64,000 nucleotides of DNA, from assembly GCA_950295325.1 (NCBI GenBank), contig OX485803.1, forward strand, positions 74,849,554-74,913,553. Reading direction: 5' to 3'. This document shows positions 1 to 11,249 of the stretch, piece after piece. Source of the DNA: Polytrichum commune (taxonomy: Eukaryota > Streptophyta > Polytrichopsida > Polytrichales > Polytrichaceae). The notes under the pieces were generated by a model. That model did not search any database and was not told the origin of the DNA. It saw nothing but the letters and a program-made list of their open reading frames with translations. The position numbers and the translations under genes are program-made. Every line of letters begins with the position of its first letter. Position 1 is the stretch's first letter.

Positions 1-1856
1 ATTCAACCCTTGAAGGTAAATAGCCCCAAAACAAAAAACCCCCAGCCGCACATGGTGCACAAAAATGCCTTAGAGTGATCTACCCGTGGAGAGAATCCCT
101 ACCCAATCTCTAGAATAGCACCTAATCTATATGAATCCTATGCAAATATTCAAACATTCTTTGGAATAGGTAGATGACTCAGTTACGAGATTTGCCGTGA
201 TGTAATCAATTGGTCTAATTGGACATTAACACTACCTTACATAATCTTATGTAGTCACAACAAATAGATGGACAACATATATAAACATTGTCTCCATGTC
301 TTCATGAAAGCAAGCGTAAAGATTAAGGTGACGTGGCCGTCCCAGAGGGCGTCATTTCGGGAAGAGGCTATAAGCCTCCTCCTCGAAAATGAAGAGCCAC
401 TTTTGAGCCCTTGTGCTATTGTCACCTTTTGATGGAATGCGACTAACAACATTTTCTAGAACATTCTTCCTTAAATATCATGTGGATCACATGTGGATTG
501 AATGAGCAACCAATTGACATGGATTATGAATCCTGACCATTTTCCAACTCTAGTCTGAGTATTTAATCAATGAAAACCACATTGATCTAGTAGTTTAAAA
601 AATTCATTGGATGATCTACCATTACATAACATTATTTTGGAGAATAACCGAAAATATTTTGTTAAATTTTGTCAGTCCCACTGAACATTGTTATGGATAT
701 GAATAATGTTATGTACAACATATGTTTCGGTTTCTTTTAATTGAATACTAAATATAAGATACAAAGGTAATGGGCTTACTCATATTCTCACATCAAGGTC
801 TTGCAAGACACGCAATATTTTTGATGCAAGAATAATCCAAGGTTCAAGCTCGAACACCAAGGCCCCCACTAGGTCCAAACATGGTTGGTAGAATGGACCC
901 CCTATTCCCGTAACTTCCTCTATGATTGCCTAGACAAAAGTAGGTAAAACTTTGCATGTCACACGTGATATTTCAAACTCCCATCTACCTACTTTGCAAG
1001 AGACCCAATTCATATTTGTAGGATGATAAATTCAACCCCAAATGAGAAATATGCCTTGCGAAAAGAAGATGTCAATCAATGGATGAGAAATTTTCAATCA
1101 TACACAATGTAGATTTTCCCAAAATGAACCACACCAAAATTGGAGTACAATGTGGAAAGCACTACACTAAAAAGGATATTTATTGTTTGATTATATTTAA
1201 TGTTGACACCACCTTACCCTGTTCAACAATAATTTTCAATTCCTTGACAAGTAGTGTTAGACATATATGTGTTGCTACCTTCCCTATTGCCACCTCCCTT
1301 CTTGTGAAGCATGGATTTTCATATCCTTGCAAACACTAAATTCAAACATTTAACTTCCACATATTACCATAGTTCATATTTAGTGTTAGAAATGGCACCA
1401 AAACAACGACAGGTTGATTTTGCTTTTATCCCTATTAGCAAGGAGGAGATGAATATAGAAAGAGAGTTTGCCGCTTTGAGTGATCAGGGCGCCGAGCCAT
1501 TAACGCATTAGCATGCGGCCTCTTATGGCGCATTGACATGATTGGAGCTTAAAGGAGTCCAAAATTTCCATTAATTAGTTTTTATCTTACTATAATTTTT
1601 CACTTATTCGTTTGATTGGGTTCATAATTTCTGATTTTTCTCGGTTTTTTATTTGAGAATTATTTTTGCACGAACCAACTGTGGTGCTACCATAGTCTCT
1701 TTATTGTGGGCCACAATAATCTTCTAGAGCTCATGTCAATTCTCACAGTGAGAATTAATGTTGGCCAAGTTAATTTTGAACCCACGCTAATTTTCCGGCA
1801 GAAAACTAGCATGGACACATTACTTGTTTTTCTAGAAAATTGATTTGGGTGTTTTT
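1..1856. other. Intergenic DNA, no gene recognised
   Basis: I see no recognisable coding region here. The open frames are short and resemble no family I know. The stretch at about 1700-1856 belongs to the AT-rich host sequence into which the first SINE inserted. A short segment near 1796-1817 is roughly the reverse complement of one near 23159-23180, so part of this DNA is old dispersed repeat. Confidence 0.5.
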
Positions 1857-2037
1857 ATTTTTGAGACAGAAGCCCAATAGGCCAGTGCCAAAGCATAGGA
1901 GGCAATTGACCACCTGGCAAGTTTTTCCATCAAAGTAGAGAGGAGATTTCACAGTCGGGATTCGAACCGCCAACCTCTTCCTAGAGATTTGGGTATCTCT
2001 CCACCATCATCTAATAGTTTAAGGTAATCTCGGACCC
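1857..2037 (-). mobile_element. tRNA-derived SINE 1 with 16-bp target duplication
   Basis: Read on the minus strand, this 181-bp insertion holds a perfect RNA polymerase III B box (GGTTCGAATCC, near 1950-1965). Upstream is an A-box-like TAGATGATGG, and the 3' end is A-rich. A 16-bp direct repeat, TGATTTGGGTGTTTTT, flanks it exactly at 1841-1856 and 2038-2053. Long perfect target duplications with a tRNA-like head and A-rich tail are the signature of SINE insertion by LINE machinery. The body beyond the tRNA-like head was not assigned to a named family. Confidence 0.8.
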
Positions 2038-2094
2038 TGATTTGGGTGTTTTTGATTTTCGCGGTGCTTTTGATGTAAGATGACTAGTTTAATA

Positions 2095-2464
2095 GATAGA
2101 TAGAAACTCCGGTCCCTTTTTTAGCAAGGGGCCGGCGTGAATAAAGTGTCCGTTCATAATGCCAATGACCCGATGCCCACTGGACAAGGGGGCATTGGGA
2201 CAATACTACTCTCCCCTTTCGAGGATGGACACTATAGTGACACACTATACTAGTTCCTAGCTAGCCACTAGTGCCTTGAAGATACCGGACATGGTATCCC
2301 CCCAAAGGGCTTTGAGGTACCCATACAACAAGGTCCAAGGACCCCCCACCATAGTTGGGTGGACTAAGGTGGTGAGCACCACGCGCCGGCATGGGGAATA
2401 GAACCCACAACCTCCTCATTGGGGGCCATGAGCCCTAACCACCAAGCCAAGGCCCGTGGTGCCT
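2095..2464 (-). mobile_element. tRNA-derived SINE 2 with 14-bp target duplication
   Basis: A 370-bp insertion on the minus strand. It begins GGCACCACGGGCC, has an A box (TGGCTTGGTGG) and a B-box-like GGTTCTATTCC about 35 bp later, and ends in a CTAT-repeat tail. The direct repeat TGACTAGTTTAATA flanks it at 2081-2094 and 2465-2478. The host DNA on both sides continues as one sequence related to 23022-23087, where no SINE is present. It differs in body sequence from the neighbouring SINE 1, so these are two families or subfamilies inserted 57 bp apart in the same orientation. Confidence 0.85.
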
Positions 2465-2478
2465 TGACTAGTTTAATA

Positions 2479-2904
2479 TATGTAAGGTGTTGGTCAAAAG
2501 TCTCAAGAAAAACCGAGAGGAAGCCCTTGGGTCTTGGATCGAGGTTAATTCCAACCCGACTAGAGAATTAGAGTGGCCCATGCTACTTGTCCACCTACAG
2601 AAAATTCAACTACTTTTCAGTGCAATTTTGGGCATGCAATCCAGAAATATTTCTCCGAAACAAATTCTACAATAAATTCTATCACCTTTAACCATCTAGT
2701 TTATACGGTGATGTTGGTGTGATGCAGATGTAGGGTTCTTCAAAGAACACTTTCTCATGGACATCTCCATTCTCCAGAGTGTCCTGGTTGTGCTTTTCTT
2801 TCTGCGATGGATTTTCATTTGCATCAAAAACCTTAAATAAAAAAGTCCCCAACCATATTCAAGCAATCCCTGGCTAAATCATGCATATACTACGGAGAGA
2901 TCCA
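2479..2904. other. Dispersed repeat remnant, no gene
   Basis: This continues the host sequence of SINE 2. Its start (TGTAAGGTGTTGGTC) matches 23054-23068 with small changes, so it is part of a degraded dispersed repeat. No coding region is recognised. Confidence 0.4.
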
Positions 2905-3000
2905 ACAACATAAAGGTAGAAAATGCTGACCCTATACATTATTACAGTAACTTGGTTTTGAAAGAATTGCAGAGGACCACCTTCTGTACTATCATTCTCA

Positions 3001-3865
3001 GAGCGTCCCCACCAGACTGGGCATGGGGCATGTCAACGCCAAAAATGGGGCATCATGGGTTCTTAGGTGGCGGTACCAGCATAAATTGAGCCCCACCAAT
3101 AGGGCATAAAATTGACACCCTGGGGGGTGTATTTTGCTTCCTAGGACACCCAAATCTCAAACAGGGTGTCCCCAAGGACACGCAAAAATCCTACAAGGGT
3201 GTCCTTTTTACACCCAAAAAATATTCAAGGTGTCCCCTGTACTTGTAGAGTTGCAATGGCAAAAATCCCCATAGAGGCCATTGACTTTGAACAAGTATGG
3301 GTAAAGTGGTGTGCTATGAAAGGCTGCCGCTTGCAGGTTTGATTTGCATTGCAAGTTATGATATGTAGTGATTTTTTTGATTTTTAATTGAAAATTTGAA
3401 ATGATATTATATATTTTTCAAAATTGTACCTATTTTGACAAAAAAATTTTTTTAAGAGAAATTTATGAGGACACCCAAAAATTGGAGCAGGGTGTCCCTT
3501 GGAAATTTGGCTAGGGTGTCAAATTTATGGCCTGCCCACCAATGTCCATTCCCCCATAATTTAGAACCAGCCCAGGTATAATAAAGACCTTCCAAGTTCC
3601 CCCACCATAAATGGTTCATATAACGGCCCTCCTCCGGCCCGCCAAGAGATTACTTTAATATCAGATACTCTAATATCCTACTTTATCCCATATCAGATAA
3701 TAGGTGTCATTGTCTTATTGATTGCTTCCTAATTATACCGGGGTATGCCTAGGCTTTGGTGGGCTTTGACTAAAAATGAGCTGCCCCCCCAAGATGGAGG
3801 GCTCCCCAAAGGTATAAAATATTATATACTCTATCTGCCGTATACCCGGTCTGGTGGGGATGCTC
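3001..3865. mobile_element. Non-autonomous TIR transposon, private to copy A
   Basis: The termini are inverted repeats: GAGCGTCCCCACCAGAC at the left and the complement of GAGCATCCCCACCAGAC at the right. The flanking direct repeat TCA (2998-3000 and 3866-3868) may extend to TCTCA. The homologous place in copy B, near 51540-51560, reads straight through with one copy of the flank, so it is an empty site and proves the ends. No transposase is encoded. A 3-bp target duplication fits PIF/Harbinger or CACTA, but the terminal bases are not CACTA. Superfamily is unassigned. Confidence 0.85.
3101..3533. mobile_element. Mutator-like MITE nested in the 865-bp transposon
   Basis: Imperfect terminal inverted repeats (left AGGGCATAAAATTGACACCC, right end complement AGGCCATAAATTTGACACCC) bound a 433-bp element. 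The 9-bp direct repeat CCCACCAAT flanks it at 3092-3100 and 3535-3543; the 10-bp version has one mismatch. A 9-10 bp target duplication is characteristic of Mutator-like elements. Several internal copies of an ACACCC / GGGTGT motif in both orientations let it fold on itself. It has no coding capacity. Confidence 0.75.
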
Positions 3866-4639
3866 TCACTTTCAAATCTGCATGAGCATGTACATAGGTA
3901 AATTGCACTACCTTTCCTAAATGGCTCACTTTTGCAAATTTTAATCTTTACACTTGACCTTTCAAATCAGTACACTAATCCATTACACATTAGAAAACAA
4001 AACAAAGTTATTATTATAGGACACACATAGAATTCAGGAGCCCCTTACCAGTGCAAAACTGGTTGAGGTCCAAGTGTTTCCAAGCTCAAACGATTATGTT
4101 GATATCTTCCAGTTTTTCTTTATTGATTGAAGGCATATTCTACGTATTCCTTTAAATTAATCAGCAATTTGCCTAAAGTCATTTCTCAAATTCAACCAGC
4201 TCTTCTGTAATTGACGGTTGGGTCTCCCCATTCAGAGCCCCTCACATGAAAATTAAACAGCAACTGATTGTGCTTGGACTGATTTGGCAGTAGATGCAGC
4301 GCTACAGAAGATTACTAACAATTGGGGGGTGAAAACTATCTAAAAAGAAGAGCATTCCAACAATTTGACACATCTGGGAAAATCAGCACAAGGTGCTTAG
4401 ATTAGATACACTACCAAACCAGCTATGGACAAGCAGATCCGAGAAAACAGAGCAAGGTTAAGACTAGCCACTGACCACACTATTGTACTTGAAATCCAGA
4501 GTACCCCCTTTAAGGCTTAAAAGCCAGGTGTTTTGACCTACTGTGCCTGCCATGGAGTTTAGACTAAGGTCTCACAGCCTACTGCTTAGAAACCCACATC
4601 ATTTCCAAAACAAAAAAATATTGGAATACAACAAACAAG
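3866..4639 (-). other. 3' flank and probable 3' UTR of RBP45/47 copy A
   Basis: This lies immediately downstream of the stop codon at 4640 on the minus strand and is shared with copy B. No other gene is seen. Where the transcript ends cannot be decided by eye. Confidence 0.4.
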
Positions 4640-7600
4640 CTAGCTGATTGACGCTTGTCCATGATCAGAGGTCTTCAGCCACAGATGACGCCCAAGGAAA
4701 GGAGCTGTGTGTACAGCCATGTATGAAGCATTCAACCTGCAATCACAGTGTAACGATGTGTAAATACACAATCTGGCACCTCCTGTGCCTTGATATGTGA
4801 TTAGTTGTCTAGACGTCTTCTCACAAGACTAAAAATAGCAATGTGTGCAATTGCCTGTATGTCCTACAAATAGGTGAACAGGAGCCACAAGTTTATAGCC
4901 AACACTGATAATATTGGGTGGCCAACCAAACTAGGGCTGTGCAATACCTCTAGAATATCGGTTCTAAAACTAAAGGAAATGGAAATGGGAAGTAGAAGAC
5001 TCACTTGTCAACATCAGGAGGGGCAAGGGGGTCAAATATCTCCTCCTCCTTATGCTCCACGGAAGGGGCTGTACTTACAGCAGCGGCAGCCTGTGCGTCA
5101 CCCTGACGATAGTGATGTGCACATTTTTGGCATTCGCAGATCAGAGAAACAATGAGGGGCCTCACAGCTTCCTCATGTAAAACCCTTGTCCAGCCTTTGG
5201 CTTATTCTATACAACTGATCTTACTAATATTGTCAAGCATGTACCTTCTTTACTATCCAAAATCTACATGCACAATGGATATCACATCATGTGCTTCTCT
5301 GCATACTCTCATTTCTATCCAAAGAACACCAGTGCTCACACATGGCCCATAAAACATTGTTGCTAACACAGCATGCTGAAGACTGAATTGTTCGGATAGA
5401 GACTAGATGGTTCTCAAATCAAATAGCAAACATAGAAACATATATTATACACAAGAAGGCAGTTTGTGACAAGTCTTCATTTTCATGCCCCTAATGCTTT
5501 ATTTGCTGTATCAAGTCAAGAAAGTGGTCCAAGATCCTCAACAATCAGTCAATCACAGTCTCAGAATTGCAGAGATAACTCCACACAACATCAAACCTAA
5601 CCCAACACACATTGCAACCTTTTCAAAAAATTTAACAAAAACACGAATCAAATTATCCAAGTTATCCTTGCAACATCAGCTTCCGCTTATAGTCTCTTAT
5701 GACTTGAGAAAGTTGAGCACTCTATTGCCTTGTTCATCATTACAAGTGGAGAAAAGGCATCCTGTTTCAACTACTACTCTGTAATGTCACACGCCAGAAT
5801 CGCTCCAGCAGGAAAACACTTCACTGTTGCTGAGCATTTCACTGTAATATACGAGCACAGAAGGGCCAGCCTTAGAGTTTAGTTTCGTGCTAGGTTCAAT
5901 GCGAGCAACCAACCACAGCTTCATGAAAAGTCAGTTGGAATATCCAGTGACATAACCTCTCTGACAACCACCCCCACAACTATTGCTCCCTGGACCACAC
6001 TATACCGATACACAAGATCCACAGAAGACTTGCACATTGCAAATCAGATTTGCAGCCAGCCATCTGTCCCCGTACCATACTTCACTTGTGACAACCAGAC
6101 AATTCTCACTGTTTCTAAATCCTGATTTGTCTGAAAGTCCCAAAACCCAAGCTCCCAAAATGTGTCCAAGTTTGCAGAGGGGACCAAGGTCATGGGTGAA
6201 ACCAATCCTGTCTTGATAAAAACGTCACTTTAAGACACCTAATTTCGTCATATGGTCCACCTTCCAAACTCAAGAGATAACTGTTGGGCAGCTCAAGACC
6301 CAACCTAGGACAACTTCAGCAAATTCCAAACTTTGGTTTTGAAATTTAGGGTGCGCTCCTTCATGATAAATTCAACACTTAGCACTGACCAACTCCCAAT
6401 CTTCTCAATCCATAAATCAGAAAACCCCAAAATGCTACAAAACAACTAACTATGAGCTCAAGCTTACCTGCTGAGGATAAGCTCCATAACCCGGGTAGTT
6501 TCCGTATGCATATGCAGGGTCTTGAGGAGGTTGTGCTGGATAACCATATTGATCATAACCTTGAGCGTATCCTTGATAGTAGCCTGCTGCATTCCACTGG
6601 TTGGGATCTTGAGGCTGAGCCCATCCTGTTGGCTGTAAACAACTCAGCGAAACACTAAATTAAATTTGTATCCGGAACTCTAAAGAGATGTCCTAAAATC
6701 TTCGGAATGAAAGGCAGCTTTGTATACATTGTTCATCATGCTTTGATACTGAAAGCGTGTCAGAAGATGCAAATCATCTCAGACAGGAAAGAACAGCTGA
6801 ACCTGACCACACTACCATCAGGCCATAACGATGGTTGCATTCAGGATATAGAGAGGATAATGCAAGGCCAAAAGCGTTTACATCTGTAGTTTGCTTGTTG
6901 CCTGGACTCCGACCCCATGATAATCGCACAGCCTGTGTTCCAATAACAGTTCCATGCAGCCTTTGCAACGCCTCCTCTGCACATGCTCTGCAAAACCATT
7001 GCAGTAAGAACTATACCTTCTAGATGGAGGAAGCACTCCAGCTTTGTCAGCACACAGAGCCCAGTATTCAAAACAACTAAAAAGGAATAACAGATCACAC
7101 ATTCTATTTCTTAATTTTAATAAATCTCATGACCATCTCCCAAATGTCAGCCCCTTGATGACCACATCCTAGCAGAGTTAGGCAGTCAGGTATTACCTAC
7201 CTGTGAGTAAACTGCACAAACCCGCAGCCTTTACCGGCAGGAATCTTCACATAAACAAGCTCTCCAAATTGTCCAAATACACTCTTCAACTCTTCATCAC
7301 CTACAGCTGGATCCAAGCCTCCGACAAATATCTGCATAGCACAGGTGCTCAGTAAGGACATCAAAATCAAGCTCATGATGCCTCCAATATGGACAGGAAC
7401 TACAATTCATATTGTTCTTTATGTTCTGCTTATATAACTCAAAAGCTCTTTGCCTACAATTCAATTCGTTGAATACTATATGTTTGGCTTACTTTATAAG
7501 CTTTTAAATTGAGAAAGCACACAACAACTTACTGTTGTGTTGTTTGGATCATTGTCTGTTGCAAAACCCTGGGGAGATGGCTGAGCTCCATATGTACCAT

Positions 7601-9777
7601 ATGTGGCCACTGCTACTGGGGAGGCTGCACTCACTCACAGGCATACACAGTCAAGACTCTCAATCTTGCCAGCCCTTCCAGCCCTCAAGACTTAAAAAAC
7701 AAGCATCTCATTTGGACATTGCACAACAAACCACCACATGCTAACCATATCCAAATACTACACCACAGCCAAATATCCAAACCACTGACAACAAAGCATT
7801 TCACAACAAAAGGAGGCATTGCAGTTTAAACAACATGCCAACAACCTACTTCAGACAGCACCACTATAAGCTCATTAATCTTTAAAGGGATTATATGCAG
7901 CTGCCAAACATTACAGCCACTTCCTCTCTTACACTGCCACATTCCTTTGCTAACAAGCTGATTCTACCACTTCACTGTTTGCCAATCACAACACCAGACG
8001 AGAGAAACACACTCTGCAACCCTTGTGGTCAGACTCCACATATACCCAGCCTTAGAATGGCAACTACCAACTTCATGTTGATTCACAATCCATCCATTCC
8101 CAGAAACTAAACAAAGAAATAACTGATGACTGCCATGATTCTCTCACAAACACAGCATCAAATCCTCAAACTAAACAAGTCAATTTCCTTTACACCACAC
8201 CCACCTTGCCCAATTAAGCCTACACCTTTGCTGGGAAAGAAGTAACAATCTATTGCGCATCAGTACCAATAATCCCTCCATACTGAAGATGCTCAATGTT
8301 CTATAAAACCATGAAATGCTACATCCTACACTATGGATATCAACACAACTACAAGGAAAAGCACGAAATGCTGTAGCAAAATCGTGCAAACAGGGACACT
8401 GACCTAAATCAGGGGCCACCCACTACTGAGGGTGCTTTCCCAGTTGCCGGGTTCTTTATGTGGGCACCCTTTGTAGAGAGTCTCTTCCCCTCCTGCTTTG
8501 ACACAGATTTGGGACCTCATAAGCTTACCCGCCGATCATCACCTCTTTGAACTGAAGCGCACAGCAACTGTACTGATCTTCACAACAAGGAGATGGATAC
8601 TCTCAACAAACTCAATTCCTACCCATGCTCAACTTCAAACTCTACATCTTGCCACCAAACATCCCTGCCTAAAACCTCAACCCGGACACAATTCTCCTCC
8701 ACAAAACCCCTACGCCTCTGCTTCCCACCCGTGATCCACAGCCCATACCTACACTTCCCGTTCACCACAACTGTCAATCCTCCGTACCTTTAGGGTTCAT
8801 CTGTGCTGGACCCAACGATTTCTTCGGGGTTGCTGCACTGATTCTCATCGGTCTGCTGGAGCAATAAATCCCGTTCATTTCACTCATGGCCCGATTCCTC
8901 TCGTTCTCATCGCCAAACCTCACAAATCCGTACCCCTTTGATCGACCTGTGTTTGCATCTGTCACCACCTTGGCACCCTTCACAGATGGATACCGCGTGC
9001 GGAACGTCTCTTGCAGCATGTAGTCAGTCACATCCGGAGCCAAATCACCTACAAAAATTGAATGCTCCGGTCCTGCTTCTGGCCGCCTCTCCCCTATCCC
9101 AAAAGAAGCCCAGTTCAGCCTGAAAGGCTGCTCTGTGTTTGGCATCTGAGTGCCATTATATGCTTGTAGAACTCTCTCCGCTGCGGCGTGAGACACAAAC
9201 TCCACAAAACCATAACCTTCTGAATAACCTGTCTGCTTGTTGCGGATGATTTTTACAGACTGCACCTGCAAGTTCGCAAATCCGAAGCAAGTCAGCCAGG
9301 TTCAAGTCTTGGGATAAAAGAGTGTGAATGATGCGGCCGCACACTTCACATTTTCAGGTCCACGTTACCTGAAAGGATAATCTTGCATTGCCAACCCTCC
9401 ATCTACAAACTACCACCGCTAGTGCTACATGAGATTAGCAATGTCCAAACAACATTACTTTTTTCCTGCAGCGTTTGTAATTACTACGTCATGTTCCCTT
9501 GGAGATGTTCCTGACTACACAGCAACAACCGGCTCTACAATGTCAGGCCAGCCTGGCAACTACGGTAGGGAGTTCCAAAGATAAAAACTACCTCTCCAGT
9601 GTGCACAAACGACGTATGCAGGTAATTCTCATCCATCCAGTACTGCAGGTCTCCCACCCACAATGTCTTCACTTCCTCATGGTGTTGAGGCTGCATTCCT
9701 GACTGTTGCATCATCACCCATTGCTGTCCCTCTGGCTGGGCCTGCGGGGGACCCACCCCTGCTGGAGACTGCATCAT
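4640..9777 (-). CDS. RBP45: RBP45/47-type triple-RRM RNA-binding protein, copy A
   Basis: The spliced product is 450 aa. Coding exons (minus strand): 9777-9592, 9265-8788, 7624-7533, 7331-7201, 6987-6882, 6632-6468, 5102-5005, 4736-4640; all have GT/AG borders and matching phases. Three RRMs are clear: RRM1 (about residues 37-115; LWVGDL, GYGFVEF), RRM2 (131-209; IFVGDL, KGYGFVRF) and RRM3 (253-325; IFVGGL, KGCGFVQF). A Gln/Pro-rich N-terminus precedes them. A Tyr/Gly/Gln/Pro-rich segment (about 332-386) and a conserved tail with IFDPLAPPDVD and FLGRHLWLK follow. The family binds poly(A) or U-rich RNA and shuttles between nucleus, cytoplasm and stress granules (family knowledge). The start at 9777 was chosen because the MMQSP... 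N-terminus fits the family. No disabling change is seen. Compared with copy B I see about three amino-acid differences, in exons 3 and 5. Confidence 0.93.
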
Positions 9778-10601
9778 ATCTCCTCCTTAAGGTCCGCTCC
9801 AGAAAGTGGATACGAAACTTTTCCACAAACTCGTTCAGTAAACACTGGTCTAGGAACCTTCCTTGTTCAGGAGACCCTAACTTCCTGAAACGAGGCCAAA
9901 ACAACTCCAACTGTCAGGTCATCTTCATATGGACTTTCGAAAATACTTCTGCCGAAACCCACAGACTTCACCAAACGCTATCGTTCTTTTCTTCTTCGTC
10001 CAAAGATGTTTGTCAACTATGCAATAGCATGTTCTCAAGGTCACACATACGAAATACATGGCGGTACTATGGTTTACAAGCACTGTACTTCTTTTCAGTC
10101 CCAGGGTTTATGGAGGGGATTAGGAGGTGCGGGCATGTTTCACTCCAAAACTAAGGGCATCCTTCAATGCCCACCCGCGTCGAAATTCCTTCTCGTCTCA
10201 ACTCACTCACAACAAGAAAGACCTATCACCGGAGTATATCTGGCTACAAATATATATGTTACTAAGAAACTCCGTAATGTGAGAATGAGGCGACTAGTGC
10301 TACCGCTATCACCAAATATTTGCAAAACACAAAATAAAGTGAAAGGCACTTACAACAAGAGATTCTAAGGGCCACTGCGTTGATATACAAGCTATATATT
10401 CCTGGATCCGAGTTTCGCCGAGACTTCCAAACCCTACAGACAAGTTTCAACTCCAACTAAATTTCTTCCTTCCTATTCACAAGAGAACAACACAGAAAAA
10501 ATATTACTGAGAGCAGACTCCCAGAACCTCTTCCTAAGTCGCTCCCCCGTACCTTAAAGAATTAACTAACACAAAAACCTAGCTGCAAAGTGTATACTTA
10601 C

Positions 10602-11130
10602 AATCCACGAAATTGCACAAATCAGCTGTAGACACCCTAAAGGGTACACGGCACCGGCTGAGAGGTAAAACCTTACGACAACAAAACCCCCTGGCTCCTG
10701 GCTACCGACGAGAATCCCCAAACCCTCGTCACAGACTCGAATCCCAACCAAATTATAAAATTGAAGCGGCAAAAGAACGGCGACAGGATGGCCTACCGAC
10801 TGTCGCCTGCGGCTATGCGCAGGGCGGAGCGAGCGGGGATCCTCGTGGCAAGAAACGACGGGCGGAGGTAGCAGGGGACACAGACATCGAGAGGAACCCT
10901 CGGAGCTCCAGGCGCAAGGGGGCGCGGCAACGAAGACCCGCTGCCTGCGAAGTGCGCAATTCAACGGTCCGGATGCGATCTCCTGGGACCCAGAGACATC
11001 GAGGCCGTAGGATTAAACTACGATTTATTTTGACTGACCTAGGGTGCGAGTGGTGGGGGGCCCTACCGACGATCCAGATCTCCCCTCAGAAAAGCCTCTC
11101 GAATCTAACTGAACTTTTTCCTTCTTCCGA
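10602..11130 (-). promoter_or_regulatory. GC-rich leader exon (5' UTR) and promoter area of RBP45/47 copy A
   Basis: This GC-rich block is conserved in copy B (58155-58663) and ends on the minus strand at a conserved donor, GATT|GTAAGT (exon end 10602). The likely reading is a long 5' UTR exon joined by a roughly 0.7-kb intron to the exon containing the ATG at 9777. A 132-codon frame runs through it (10566-10964, minus), but its tail diverges between copies, so I treat it as leader rather than protein. The acceptor and the transcription start were not fixed. Confidence 0.5.
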
Positions 11131-11249
11131 GTAACTGAGAGTCCATTGTTTTGCAACCTTTTTGTTTCTCAATTCACTACCATCGGTTGGCGCATGCCCA
11201 CTTCACAACTGGTTATGGAATCGGGCAATGCATCATCGGCTGGAGTCAA

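Noticed and set aside
1940-1970. Possible tRNA gene on the minus strand
   Set aside because: The B box is perfect, but the sequence does not fold as a cloverleaf by eye, and it sits in an insertion with a 16-bp target duplication, so it is a SINE.
9663-10154. 163-codon plus-strand frame
   Set aside because: It is antisense to RBP exon 1 and its upstream intron, with no conserved domain; copy B breaks it.
10566-10964. 132-codon minus-strand frame in the RBP leader region, with a 134-codon counterpart in copy B
   Set aside because: The C-terminal parts differ through frame-changing differences between copies, the family N-terminus starts at 9777, and no known domain is present. High GC content explains the open frame.
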